DNA of 64,000 nucleotides from Xiphophorus maculatus (GCF_002775205.1 NC_036462.1:27345084-27409083), one strand, 5' to 3'. Counted from the stretch's first letter, positions 37,113-49,130 are shown. Notes: generated by a model not told the origin, from the letters alone. Translations and numbers: made by a program.

Positions 37113-37520
37113 GTGTGTCTCCATGCAGTTCCCAATCCTTGGGGGGAAGAGGGGGAGTCATCAGCTCTCGACGCAGAGCTAACAGGAAAGTCCACCCGGA
37201 TTCACCAGCAGCTCTTTATAAGGACAAGGGAAAAAAGGCCCTGGTGCCTCTCTATATTTAGATGGACTTTATTGGGCCTCTTGTCTTTGCTTGACTGCTC
37301 TCTCCTCCCGTGTGCTGCTGTTACCAATCATTCACCAGAGCCATGTGGGAGGGCGCCCTCCACCCCATCGCACAGCCTGATAATGATCTCAGAGATAATA
37401 ACACAGAAGAGGAAACAAGAGAGAGATGGCGGAGGAATGACAGTGGTAGGTGGTGAAGGAGAAGGTTTTTACCGTTTCCTTTCCCCTTCTGCAGGTTCAT
37501 AAATACAAAAGTTTGGAGGA
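37113..37520. promoter_or_regulatory. Repeat-free block with MEF2 and CArG-like motifs
   Basis: A perfect MEF2 consensus CTATATTTAG lies at 37252-37261. A CArG-like CTTTATAAGG (one mismatch to CCW6GG) lies 28 bp before it, at 37214-37223. A GATAATAA-type stretch sits near 37393. The block is free of recognisable repeats. Regulatory function is inference. Confidence 0.25.
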
Positions 37521-38108
37521 AACCAAAAGGTTTTAAAGATGGATCCTGTGTGATTGGTTTATCTAGTTGGTGATGAGGCTGGATAGAGGGGGGGAGACTC
37601 TCCTTTCTGGTTTTATCTCTAAAGTAAAGTGTGTTTTATCAACAGCTTTCTCCTCCCCCCAGATCACAAATAGCCCACCTGACTATCTCTTTCTGTCAGA
37701 TCTTGGGTTAGTGCCTGGAGGCTCCACAGCCCATGGTTTCGCGACAGGCACTTTAGAAACGAGCAACTGGGGCGTTTGATGAACAAACTCCACACCGAGC
37801 AGCATGTTTAGGATCTGCCGGGTCACGGGCCTCTTCGTACAAAACATTCAAACGCAAATATATACCTGCAGATTGGCTTCTGGGTACTTTAGCAAGGTCT
37901 GTCTAGACTGAGACAGACATGATGTCAAAGATGATCTGTTTTGTTTTTAGAGTCAATAGTTGTTTTTAGTATGTAGAACTTCATCGCTGATATTTCCATT
38001 TACAAAAGTCACCATCGGGAAGCAAGTCGAGTAATGATTCGACTTACTTGGTGAACCTTTGTTTCGCTTTTGCTGTGAAACGGAGGTTAAAAAGTATCTC
38101 CTGCCCAG

Positions 38109-38598
38109 CAGAGTTGAGTAGTAACTATTTACATTTATTCAGTCACATTTACTTGAGTAACTTTTTGAAAGAAATGTACTTTTAGGAGTACATTGTTGTA
38201 CTTTTTACTTTTACTTGAGTAACTTATTTCTCAAGAATTTTTACTTGAGTAAAATTTCTGGATACTGGATACGTCACTGAATGAAGAATTGGCTTGTTTT
38301 AACCAAAAACTTCACCATACGCAGGAAAAAAAGTTTCTTTTGCCTGATTTTATCTTGTAATTATGTTCTTAATTATTTTCATTTTGATCTTTACAATACT
38401 AAAATTTCCATGTAACTTTATATTTGGTCTGTCTGATAATGTAATTTTAAAATATTAAATGATTGATATTTTGAGTTGCCTTTTGCCAAATGCTTTTTTA
38501 CTCTTATTTGAGTGGTTTCTTACTCAGCTGATTTTAGCTTTTACTTGAGTAAGCATATGTTGATGTAGTACAAGTTTTGGTTACTCCATCCACCTCTG
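38109..38598. mobile_element. hAT-type non-autonomous element, TTTACTTGAGTAA family
   Basis: It starts CAGAGTTGAGTAGTAAC and ends CCATCCACCTCTG, matching CAGAGGTGG/CCACCTCTG ends with drift. The inner ends are rich in TTACTTGAGTAA words in both orientations. This is a very common teleost repeat. The flanking octamers CTGCCCAG and ATGCTCAC agree at only 5 of 8 positions, so the insertion is old. Confidence 0.8.
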
Positions 38599-38689
38599 AT
38601 GCTCACTGATAGGCATATAATTTTTTAATTGATTCATTTTAGAATATAATAGTATAAAATAAGAAACAGACACAGCAGTAATCAAACTA

Positions 38690-39165
38690 TAGTATTGTGT
38701 AAAATTGACTTTTTTGAGCTTTATGTCATGTTATGATGCTATTCCCTTATCAAAAACGTACCTGGGTCGTTGCCTTGATTGTTTCACACATGTTTGAGGA
38801 ATTCCTGAACCAACCATTCGGCCGTGCCTAAATGCTTGCTCTCACCAAGCACCGCCCATTCCCTCAAATCTCCTTCTGGGATCTGCTGTCTCCAGTCGAG
38901 TCCCAGAACTGCGAGTTTCCTGAGGTGAAAATATGAACTACCGCCTGGTCCTACGCTCCTAAGAACGTTTGTAAACACTGGAGAAGCGTTGTTGTGATGA
39001 CAAGGCAGAGTGTCGGAAAGAGCAGGAGCTTCTTAAAGAGACAGAGCCCCAATTTTAAGGCGGCATATTGCGAAATCAAATTTGATATATACAGCATTTT
39101 TATAACAACTGAAGGCAACACAGTTGCCTGATTTTGCTGTAAAATGTCACTATATGCCTAACCAT
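38690..39165. mobile_element. Second copy of the TTTTTTGAGCTTTA element
   Basis: It shares with 30470-30975, in the same order, GACTTTTTTGAGCTTTATG, CAAAAACGTACCTGG, TTAAAGAGACAGAGCCCC and GTAAAATGTCACTATATGCC. Unlike that copy it does not interrupt another element that I can recognise. Confidence 0.6.
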
Positions 39166-39659
39166 TTGACATTTGTCATCCTTTACCATTGTGATTCAAT
39201 CTTTAGTGTGTTTTTTCCCCCTCCACTTTGTTTGTGCTTGCTTTCAGTTTACAGCATGTCTGTGAATCTACCCCTGAAGCGAGTTCAATTTCTTCTCATA
39301 GCTGCCAGTTTTCACTAAATATACCAAATGATCTGCTCACAGTCTCTCACCTCATTCAGCGTAGCTTGCCTGTGGTCGACCGAGCCTGTGTTCAGTGAAA
39401 AAAAACAACAAAAAAACCCCCAGCAGGCAGTCTTTGTGGCTGTGTCTACCTCAGCAGTGAGCAAAGCCCAGGCAGGTGGAGCTTAGTGACACAGAAAGTG
39501 CTTGCTTTGCATGTCAGCTGTCAATTTCAGGAGTCACACAAGAAAAGCCTCAACTGCCATGCAAATGGGAGGCAAATAGTATTCAAATACGACTGATGTG
39601 GAAGAGGACGGGTCAAAGACGTGAGAGTGTACCGGCGCTATGCGTACCGCGTGAAGCTT

Positions 39660-40200
39660 GACGGTGCAGTGGCGTACGTCAAGGTTTAATGTTTGTGTGT
39701 CTGACTTTTGGCAAAAAGGCCGGTCCAGTTTTACCACAGCGGCCACAGTTGCCCTCTGGGGAAGGACAAACTGTGACGTCAGAATGGTGGAGGGGGTGAT
39801 GGGGGGCAGCAGCTCCGAAGACAATAGTTTACTGTGCAGGACGAGGGCCAAGGCGTGGTCTTGCTGGACAGAGGCTCTTCTCAGGGGACCGGCCCGAGCA
39901 GCTGCCTCAGCCTCTGGATCTCTGATACACATACACAGTTTCAATTCAGCATGAAAGCTGAAAGGATCCATGTTAAATCCCCCTTAAACTCATGTTTCTC
40001 TCGGTGTGTGTGTGTGTGTCTGGGCCATTGTGTGTTGGTGTGCGAGCATGTCTGCGAGAACGCCAGTCGTTCTTTCCAGGCTCTGAGGAACGCGCGGACG
40101 GAGGTGGAGTGGGAGAGCCCCGGGGAGAGAAACGTAGCTCATAAACAGAAGCAAAACAAAGAAGCGATGGAGAGAGTAGCCCTCAACCCCTCCTGATCGC
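39660..40200. other. GC-rich block with a CRE
   Basis: A perfect palindromic CRE, TGACGTCA, lies at 39774-39781 inside a stretch richer in G+C than its flanks. A (TG)n run lies near 40004-40019. Overlapping open frames on both strands (up to 145 codons) show no domain. It could be a regulatory block. Confidence 0.3.
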
Positions 40201-40299
40201 CGCTGATGCTGGCTCAGATAAACGGTGCCGAATGTGTGTCCGCAAACTCCTGGCATGCTCCTCGCAGAACGCTGCGTTTGCTCCTTGTTTTGGAGCCGA

Positions 40300-40760
40300 T
40301 CTTGCGCCAGAAAGCCATGAATGTTTACAAGACATAGAAAGTCATCTCCAAAATGAGAGGGCAAACCACTTGGGTGGAAACACAGTGGGGTACAACAATA
40401 AGCTGGTCACATTTGAGTGGAGAACGGGCTGGTCAACAGAGAGAGCAATTTTGAAAATAAAACTGATGGAGGATTCAAAAGACCAAAGACCGGGGCAAAT
40501 GATGAACCTTCAAGCCAGTTAACAGTGGAAACATATAGCCCGAGCCATGTCAGGAAGTTTAGATCAAAACATACTCATGCATCAGAATGCTCTAAAATCA
40601 AGACCTAAATCTGAGGGTCTGTGGCAAAAGCTGAAAATGAATGTTTACAGTTGCTGAGAACTTAATTGAGTGGGCTTTAGCTACTTTGCAAAGAGGATTG
40701 GGCAAACATTTTGATCTTTAGTTGTGGAAAAACTGGTAAACGTACAGCTGGAGGCCGAAC
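40300..40760 (+). mobile_element. Degenerate Tc1-like transposon
   Basis: The transposase end region is recognisable: GATCAAAACATACTCATGC, ATCAAGACCTAAATCTGAG and GGTCTGTGGCAAAAGCTG (the NLW region), then TTTGCAAAGAGGATTGGGCAAA. A preceding segment has GAGGATTCAAAAGACC. Heavily decayed, plus orientation. Confidence 0.65.
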
Positions 40761-42170
40761 TTGGATCAGGGACGTACCACCTGGGTCATAAATAGGGTAA
40801 AATGGCCCTCCTTTTTATTGTTTATGTGGAGACAGCTCAATATGAGATGTGCAAACAGATGCTGAGCATCATTAAACATGTATGAGCAGTGCATCAGCAC
40901 AAAACCCACCTGCCCTTCAGCTAAGGTCTAATGACAACAAATGCAACAAAAGCCTTAGGTGATCCGCCCAGCCTCGAGGGGGCTGCCGTAGCGGTCTATT
41001 CAGCCTCTCATTCGCCTGTGAGAAGGGCTCAATGGGGCCTCATGTTATTAAAAGCTTTCATACACGTGATCTGACAGCATTATGATTTGCGTGGAGGACA
41101 CCCGCTCAAACAACGGTTGGTTTTTACATGATGGTTGCGGCTTTTGTTGAACCGTCCGGCCTGGCCGCCGCTCTTAACATTGGGTTATTTTACTGCAGCG
41201 CTTTAATTTAGTAGATTTCCAACATAGAGCTTGTAAGTATTACGCCACCCAAACACATGGATACGCAGACAATAGGCACGCGAACAAGCTAACCAGAAGA
41301 CATGGCTAGGTTACCGGTAACAACGTGAACTTAAAATCTGTCAAACCTTTCCATCATACCATAGCCACAGTGGGAGTTGGGGGTGGGGGGGTCTACTACA
41401 TTTAAAAATGTAGTGTAAAAGAAACTTTATTCCAAAGGGAAATCATAACCCATATGTCATCCAATATCTTCAAAGGGTTGATGCTATGGGCAGAAAGGAC
41501 CTCTGGTAGCAGTCTGGAAATGAATCTGAGGAGGCCTCTCACTGAAGACTGTATGAGACCGTATGATGGTCTCATACCAGACATCATATCTGATGACTGC
41601 CTGAAATAAAACTTCCAGAGTATTCCAAACACCGCTGAACCTACATGCCTCGGACAAACCTGTCGTCTGTGTAGCCTCATCCTGTTTAAAATGCAAACAA
41701 GCACACTGCATTGTTTTGGCCCTAAGGAAAAATGACTTGGGTGTCAATAATGTTTTACATCAACAAAATAATGAAGTGAGGGATTTCAGTGAGATGTTAC
41801 CTGTAGGCAAGACGTGTTGTGAGGTGAATGAAAACATTAACATCAAGTTGCATAAAGTTTTTGTTTTCATATTTTAGCACAACAAAAGCAACTTTTAAGA
41901 AGCACAAACTAGAATCAGAGAAGCATGAGTGTAGTGAGGGGGCATGCTCTACTTTACTACCACGTTTTTTTGGGGGGGTTGTAAGCCAGGCAAGTGTTGT
42001 GGGGGGTAGTTTCTGTTGTGATCATGTGACAGTTTGGTCAGGAAGAAGTGTGTTTTTTTTTGTTGTTTCTTTTATTTTTTTCACAGACTGTTGTCTGTTG
42101 TGAAACTCCTGGTGGATAACTGTGCTGCTCTGTAACCCGTCAGGATGAACCGTTTGACCCCTGACACACA

Positions 42171-42880
42171 GATAGATAGATAGATAGATAGATAGCATTT
42201 ATTGTCATTGAACAGAATTCAACGAAATTTCCATTGCAGCTCCCGTGCAAAAGGTCAAATATATACAGTATAAATAAGCAAACACACAATAATAATAATA
42301 ACAATATATACAACTAAATTAACTAAAGGCACTCAACCACACCAAAGAAGTAGCAGCAGGTCCAATTATGGCAAAGTACAGATAATGTGACAGTGCAAAG
42401 TGCAGAACAATATGGCTGTGTGGGGGTGGGGGATATGTATGTGTGACTGCGAGGTTATGATATGTGTGGGAGGGGGGGACGGCAGGGAGTAATGGCTCTG
42501 ACGGCTGTGGGGAAGAAACTGTTTCTCAGTCTATTTGTTGTAGTCCGTATATTCCTGTACCGCTTGCCTGATGGCAGCGGCACAAACAGTCTGTGGCCCG
42601 GGTGGCTGGAATCCATGGCTATGGATCCAGCTCTCTTCTTGACCCGGTCTGTGTAAATGGAGTCCAGGTCTGGGAGGGGGCATCCCACAATGCCTTGTGC
42701 TGTTCTCACCACCCGTGTCAGTTGTTTCCTCTCCAGTGCTGTGCAGCTACCATACCACACAGTCATGTTGAGGCAGAGGATGCTCTCGATCATCGCCCTG
42801 TAAAAGTTCACGAGCAGCCGTGAGGAAAGTCCAGCCCGTCTCAGTTTCCTGAGGAAGAAGAGCCTTTGTTGTGCTTCTCA
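42171..42880 (-). mobile_element. 5'-truncated LINE (L2/Rex1-like), 3' end
   Basis: On the minus strand a frame codes RLFFLRKLRRAGL, then VNFYRAMIESILCL, TVWYGSC, VVRTAQGIVG, LPSGKRYRNI and RLRNSFFPTAVRAI. This is the familiar region after the reverse transcriptase core in L2/Rex1-type fish LINEs. The frame is open for 118 codons (42811-42455). The 3' UTR then runs to a (TATC)n tail, seen on the plus strand as 25 bp of GATA repeat at 42171-42195. Everything upstream of the C-terminal part is missing, the usual 5' truncation. Confidence 0.85.
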
Positions 42881-43059
42881 GCTGCTCAGTGTGAGACACA
42901 CAGGCTCCCGTTTCCTCCTGGGACCAACATCAGTTAGGATGTCTTCAGCTGAAGACAACCGGACACACACACACCACATTAACACACACTGTACACCAGG
43001 GTAATGTCAACCTTAGGCCATGATGAGCTGGAGACTTCAGATGAGTCACAAAAGTGTTA

Positions 43060-43073
43060 CTGCCATCTAGTGG
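43060..43073 (-). promoter_or_regulatory. Candidate CTCF site
   Basis: The minus strand reads CCACTAGATGGCAG, a full match to the 14-base core CCASYAGRKGGCRS. It lies in the desert between the rbm38 and tada3 blocks, 1.7 kb beyond the tada3 stop. Occupancy cannot be judged from sequence. Confidence 0.4.
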
Positions 43074-44094
43074 CGGAGGAGCGCTATTTGTTCCAATACG
43101 GAAAATGTCTTTCCATAGGGGGGAATATTTGTGTGTAAATATAGTCACTACTACCATTATTGATAATATTTTTTAAAAAGATCTCTAAAGTCATCCATTA
43201 ACAAGTGAAGACAAGTATCACTTCAAATCCAAGCTAAAAAAAAAACAAAAACTAAAGGCAATCCTAATGCAGCTGTTCATAAATTAACCTGAGCAAAAAA
43301 ACACCCAAAACAGTCAGCATGGGAAGACGGTGAAATAAATAAAATAATAATAATGTGAACAAAACTTGAAAAGTTATGGAAGGAGTTCCATGACTGTCAA
43401 AGCATTAATAGGACAACTTTTTTTAAAACATTAATTCTGTTCATTTAAATTTTTCTTTGGATTCAATGAAACATTTTTGAATTTGAATTGATGTTTGGAG
43501 ATAGTTGTTTACACACCTTTACTTTCAATCAAGTTGGGCTGGGAACTTTGGGGCAAATTAGTTATGCAAGATGTAGCTAAACCACTCTAATTTCATTAAA
43601 AAGATGTTTTTTCTTCATCCAATTCAAGTTATAAATCAGCTTTCATTTAAATCTTTTAGAGATTTTTTTTGTTTCTCTACAATAGCTCCTGTAGTGCTTT
43701 TTGCGATTTAAACTATTGTGCAACTAGAATCATCTGAAAGCAAAAACCTTCAGACGATTATGGCCAATTTGCATGGACACAGGTTTCACCAACTCAAACT
43801 TAAGACTTTTTAGGTCAATTATGAATAAAATGTAAAATCTCTATCACTACAGAGATACAACATTTACAGTTTTGGTCCCCTTCGTTATTTTGTGTGTCTT
43901 TTTGTGGCTCTTGGCAACAACCTTGTGCTTCTCACATGTCATACACCTCTCTAGCTTTATGCTAATACTTAGTTGCTAGTCGGCTAGCTAGAAAACAGCT
44001 ATTAGCAGCTTGTTACTGGTAGCCTTACATGAATAATGTATTCACGTCTGTGGTCTTAACCACTTTGAGTCACAGAACGCAGCGAGTGAAGATG

Positions 44095-44283
44095 TCGGCA
44101 CACAACTCAAACTTTTGCAGGGTCTTTCAAGAAAAAAAACCTACATAGAATGAGATTAAATAATGCTGAAAGGCATGCAAATGACACATTTAAGGCTAAC
44201 TTACATTTTCGTGTTTGAATTTAAGATATTTTAAAGCCTTAATTTTAGATAAATTAAGACTTTTAAATATGCGGACACCCTGC
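44095..44283 (-). mobile_element. End of a CAGGGTGTC-family element
   Basis: It ends AATTAAGACTTTTAAATATG then CGGACACCCTG, the inverted form of the end at 13913. The inner part keeps TTTAAAGCCTTAATTTTAG. The far end is not clear. Confidence 0.45.
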
Positions 44284-44763
44284 CGCTATATTCAGTATTG
44301 CTTTGGACCAAAAGGCATATCTGCTAATTTGATTAATTAAAAGATGATGAGAAAATAAATACAAATCACACAAAAAAACCTCATGTTGAATTTTTAATTA
44401 CTGAAGAAGGTGAGTTAGTTTGTTATCCAGCTTTTACTGTGCATTCTGAGAATGAGACTGCAGATTATGCACTTTTCCTCACTGTAGATGTAGAAAAAAC
44501 AAATTAAAACTTTAAGTCGTTCTGTTTCATAACCAATGAATAATGATCATATAAAAAAAGAGCAACATAGATTGACAAAATCCAACAATCACGGTACAAA
44601 AAAAAAGTTACTCAAGGCTGAGAGTCAGATGGCTGATTTTACACACTATTAAAACTACGTCACATAAACGTTTACACTACAGGGAAGTTTCTCCTGTCTG
44701 AGTCTGTAAGGACAGGATGAGATGTGGGTTAAAGAAAGAAGAAAAACCAAACATTGCTTCTTT

Positions 44764-47700
44764 TTATCCATCTAATAGCTTGAGAATGCTTTCTCTCTCC
44801 TTCAGAGCTTTCCAGGCCTGATCCTTCTCCTTCTTGGTCGGTGTGCGTTTCTTCTGCCTGGCGGCCATGATGCGCCGGAAACCCTCCATCACCTCGTTAT
44901 CGGCCACCCTCACTCTCTGCCTCAGCTCCTGCTTGCGCATCTCTTCTTTTGCCAACCTGTGGAGACAGCGGCATGTCAAAGGCTCAAAACTGACACCTAG
45001 AGTTCGTTGGTGCAGTTTACACCAAAAAGGTACAATCCTCACCGGAGCAGCTCCTGCTTCCTGGCTCTGTTGTGGGCAATTAGGGCTTTGAGTTCTGCTT
45101 GTCTCTTCTGCAGCTCGGCAAGGACCTCGTCCTCCAAGTCTCCTCCTTGTCCGGGTCGCTCCTCCGAGTCCAGAAGCCCTTGAGCTATCAGCTCCTCCTT
45201 GATCCGCGCCTCCAGGGAACGTGTGTGAGGAACACTGGGAGCAAAGAAACCGGCAGGAAACTGTCACTACCAGGGTGTGTGCAGGTTTCACCAACTCCCT
45301 TTTAAAGGACATAATGTCATTAATATTAAATTAATGACATTAATTGGTAAGACTAGTCCTTGACATCCGTGTTTAAAATCAACCAAACTTCCAACTTAGA
45401 TTAGTGCTAGTACTAGCTGATTTTTAATGTTGAGACAATGGCGTTCTTACAGAGTCATATTCAGTAAGTTAGAATATACATCCTGACGAGTCTAGTTTAT
45501 CGTTTTAAAAGGAGCTTTTTAAAATAACAACTTTAAGCAGGTATTTACAAAGCCCACGTTTTTGTTTTATAAAATAGATGTTTTTACTGGTCTGATGTTA
45601 TATTTTAGTCTTAAATGCTGTCTTTTCATTAACTGTAAGGATAAAATCCATCATGATTAAGAGAAACTCGTTTACTGAATGGGTCTGTACATTAGGTTGA
45701 TGTTGCAAATACCTGAAAGCTTTTCCCTGACTTCGAGGGGAAGTCCCAGCTCCATCATTCGCGTCCTTTCCTGACATGTCCGGTATTGGAGAATCCTCCA
45801 TGGGGGATATAATGTTCTCCTAAAACATAACGGGGGGGAATGCGGGGTGAAACAAAACTCAAACGATTATTTCTTTATATTTTATCTCCTGTGATTTCTT
45901 TAAAGGGGTTTTAAGAAAAATCCTCTAAGCTTTAGGAGTCATCAGAGTAGAAAACCTGGATCTGACCTCTACAAGGGCCTGAAGCAGGCGCTGAGTGAGC
46001 GGACCAAAGGGACAACCGTCTTCTGGTGATTCGTGCTGAGATTCGGATTTCTTCAGCAGTGAGTCTACATCTACATGGATGAACACATGGATGAGTGCTG
46101 ACATGGAAACACGGCTGTGCAGAAATACGATCCTGTCACTTTAAAGCCAAAGGCAGATATGGCTGTGTTGTTCTCTCACCTTTAGCATCCAGTTCTGACA
46201 GCGGCCCTCCCATGATGCTCTTCTTCTTGTCGTTGGCTCGTGCCCCTTCCCTCTGCTCCTCCAGCAGGTCTTCTTGAGCCCACCGCTGGGAATAGTGTTT
46301 CCCCAACGCAGGAATCTACAAAAAACAGAATTAAGTGTAAGAAACAGATTCCCATTTATTAATGGGGTCGTGTTATGTTTCCCATAATGCTACCCCTTAT
46401 TATGTTTATAGCAAAATCAGTTGTTATACAAATACTATGTCAAATATTCTAAGTCTAAAATTTGACTTTGTAACTTAACGACTTGAATTTGGGCCTCTGT
46501 CTCTTTAAAAACGCCTGCTTTTTCTGAAACTCCGCCTTTATACTTTGTATCTACAATGATTTACTGATCCATTTTGTACAAAAAAAACACTATTTTGTTG
46601 ACTTCAAACATTTTCATTCTTTTACTTGACTGTTTAGTAGATAAAAAAGGCAAAAATGTTAGTTTTAAAAATGCTATGAAAATATTTTTTGTAATGGCTA
46701 AAGGTTGGGACAACTCTTGTCTACATGTAGAGTAACAATCCAGCCTCAGCTGAGCCGTTTTAGCCTCGAATGAAGGAGCCGAGTTTTGTTTTCTGTCATA
46801 CTTTGAAATACTCGGCCTCGTCCTCTGGAGGTTTCAGAAGCTCCTCCAGCAGTCGGGTCTCTTCATTGGTTATATCCGCACAATACGGCTCAACTGAAGC
46901 CCAGAACCTGAAAAACAAAGTAACACAAAGGCGCCTGAAGAACTTTTTTTTGTAATTTTTTTTAGGGGCTGTAAGTTTACAGGAAAGCAGGGATTCATTA
47001 CCTGTTGGGAGCGTCGTTTTTCGGAGTGCGGGGGATATCTTGCGGATCATCTGTAAATTCATATTCTTGAACTTTCGGTTGCAGGTTTTTGGATTTGGGT
47101 CTGCCGGGTCCTGGGCCCGGCCCGTGCCCTCCCTTGCAGTCCAGTTTTTGCTTCTTGGGCTTGTGGCGGACTGGGGCTGCAGGATCTGGGTCCTTGCTCG
47201 GCTTCAGAAAACGCTTGTCTCCCTTTTTGTCCTGCCAGTCTGTGAGGATCTGAGGAGGAGCACGCCACAATGAGGACAAGGTGGTGCGGTCACAAAGTAG
47301 TGCATACCTTTTATTTATTTTTTTCCCCCCAAATATTAAATCAGTAAATACAAATGCATACCATTTATAGTGTAATTCAGAGCAACAAGCTGATTCAGAA
47401 GTAATCTAAACAAAACTGGCATAGAGACTCACCATTCATCAGACAACTGGAGTGATGAATTTGAATTAATACAAGTTACAACAACATTTAACTGAGCTTT
47501 TGGATCAATAATGTATTTCTGAATTTTAATTCGATCAAATCATATTCAACTGTTAGGAGGATGTAGCCAAAGTCCAGAGCTAAAACTGGTTGAGCATCTA
47601 TGACGAACTTGAACATGGATTTTCACCGGATTTGACCAAGCTTGAGCCATTATAGACAGAATAATGAGCAAAACTTCAGCTCAGATATGGAGAGCTGGTA

Positions 47701-48210
47701 CAAGCATAATCCAAAACACTCAGAGTTGAAACAATAGGGGAAAGTGGAGGATGGTTTGACTCAAGAGACTCTCAATAAAAATACACATCACATTTTTCAG
47801 ACTAATTTATTTATTTATTTGTTTTTTTTTACATTAAAGTCTATTTAGCATCTTCCTTTCAGGTTTAAAATACGTGCTACTTAGTAAAAATCCCAATAAA
47901 ATTGCATTAAAGTTTAGAAATAATGTGATAAAAAAAAAAAAAAAAAAGTACACAAAGATGTTTAAGAGGTGTGGATAAAGTGTCCTGGATCTCCACGCAC
48001 CTGTCTCTGCTCCTCCAGGGCCCGCAGGCGGCGGCTGGCCGAGGACAGCAGGGTCTCCAGCTCCAGCTGCAGGGTGTCCAGCTCCTCAATGCCGATGCCA
48101 TCGTCCTCTGAGCGGCCCAACACCGCAGTGTAGCGGGGGCACAGCTTCACATGCTCCACGGGTTTGAAGTCGTAGTATTTAAGCGGGGGACAGTCCTTCA
48201 GCTCGCTCAT
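44764..48210 (-). CDS. tada3: TADA3, SAGA/ATAC transcriptional adaptor 3
   Basis: Eight coding exons in transcript order: 48210-48001, 47249-47002, 46907-46802, 46315-46180, 46070-45967, 45819-45713, 45234-45043, 44956-44764. Phases close to 1296 nt, 431 aa (human 432). The protein begins MSELKDCPPLKYYDFKP, continues GRSEDDGIGIEELDTLQLE, and ends with the ADA3 domain: RQRVRVADNEVMEGF, KKRTPTKKEKDQAW, ESILKLLDG. Family role: bridges TADA2 and GCN5/PCAF in the histone acetyltransferase module of SAGA and ATAC. An in-frame ATG at 48255 would add 15 residues (MNSRRQTPPPKPDSI), but a good acceptor (CCGGACAG) sits just before CATCATGAGC, so that stretch is probably intron and 48210 is the start. 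An old MITE fragment and a Tc1-like relic lie in its introns. Confidence 0.97.
45312..45342. repeat. AT-rich hairpin, 13-bp arms
   Basis: TAATGTCATTAAT is followed by a 5-nt loop and its exact complement ATTAATGACATTA. It sits in a tada3 intron, about 80 bp upstream of the exon at 45234-45043 in transcript order. Confidence 0.8.
46368..46535 (-). mobile_element. Fragment of the TTTTTTGAGCTTTA element
   Basis: On the minus strand it carries TTTAAAGAGACAGAGGCCCA, then ACAACTGATTTTGCTATAA, the order seen in the right half of 38690-39165. It lies in a tada3 intron. Confidence 0.5.
47560..47730 (+). mobile_element. Tc1-like relic in tada3 intron 1
   Basis: CCAAAGTCCAGAGCTAAAAC matches the SPDLNP-coding region of the family. 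ACCAAGCTTGAGCCATTATAG and ATAATGAGCAAAACTTCAGC follow in the expected order. Strongly decayed. Confidence 0.55.
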
Positions 48211-49130
48211 GATGCTGTCCGGCTTTGGGGGGGGTGTCTGTCGGCGGCTGTTCACACGGGCAGCGTCGTTATTTCTTCATCATCAGTCTTATGGACACAC
48301 AGCGCGGCGTTTCGCATCTCAAACCCAAAGCACGTCCAAACAGGGCTGCCTGCTTCACACGGCCGCCAAATTACTGCTCCGTTTTCACGAAAGCTGCTTC
48401 AGTGTTCATATTACGTACACAAATAATATATACAAAAACGTTTTAATAACCCGCTCTTATGTATTCGGGGCGTATACGCAACCCAAATTAAATGTTTTAA
48501 GAGTAGCAATATTTACCGTCAGTGAACGGCGTCCATGATGGGAAAAACCATTGTTTTGAGAGGGGTGTTTGTAACGTATATAAACAACGTCGTAACCTCA
48601 TATAAGGCTAAAACTCGCTTAAAAGTAAAATTACATTTGCCTTAGTGCGTGTAACAAAGTTAATCATTCAATGTAGCGCCAAATATGTGGGTAAAATGAT
48701 CAAGTTTCGATCCCATCTACTTGAAATGCTAAGGTGGTATCTTCAGAGCAAACCATTTTCCCACCATGGTGTAGCTGCGTCAGTACTTTCCTACTAATGA
48801 TTTAATTATAACCTTTCTAACTGTACAATATGTAGTAAAATAAACACTTTGCTCGGAAACCGGCCTAAAATCGTTGAAATGATCCCAAAACAAACCGTTA
48901 AACGCAACGTCTTCTCCCATAAAATAATGGAATGGACTCGTCGGGGTGTACGCTCGTTTTGTTTAAAGGTACTTCTGACCTGGGCGGTGGCTTGAACTTA
49001 GTTCATGGTTTTCTCTGTGACGTGCAGACATCCGCCCCTTCAAACAAGGAGTTAATGGAAAACGAGCGCACTTTCGCTGTACTCTACTATGTAGGATTTA
49101 CGGAAGAGTCGTCCCAGGCGTGGCTGAGGA
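48211..49130. promoter_or_regulatory. Probable shared tada3/arpc4 promoter region
   Basis: The tada3 start codon (minus, 48210) and the arpc4 start codon (plus, 49155) are 944 bp apart and diverge. The interval has no recognisable transposon and no TATA box. The pair is also head-to-head in human 3p25. I infer a conserved bidirectional promoter. An 89-codon frame from 48932 overlaps the arpc4 start codon out of frame and could act as an upstream frame if transcripts begin that far out. Confidence 0.6.

Noticed and set aside
39534-39971. 145-codon minus-strand open frame
   Set aside because: No domain, antisense frames equally open, no splice signals that extend it.
41400-41740. Possible second LINE fragment on the minus strand
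   Set aside because: The frame LFQAVIRYDVWYETIIR looks faintly LINE-like, but I could not match enough residues to support it.
44764-45312. A single 182-codon minus-strand protein
   Set aside because: It reads through a tada3 intron in the wrong frame. Splicing 45043-45234 to 44956-44764 gives the known ADA3 sequence instead.
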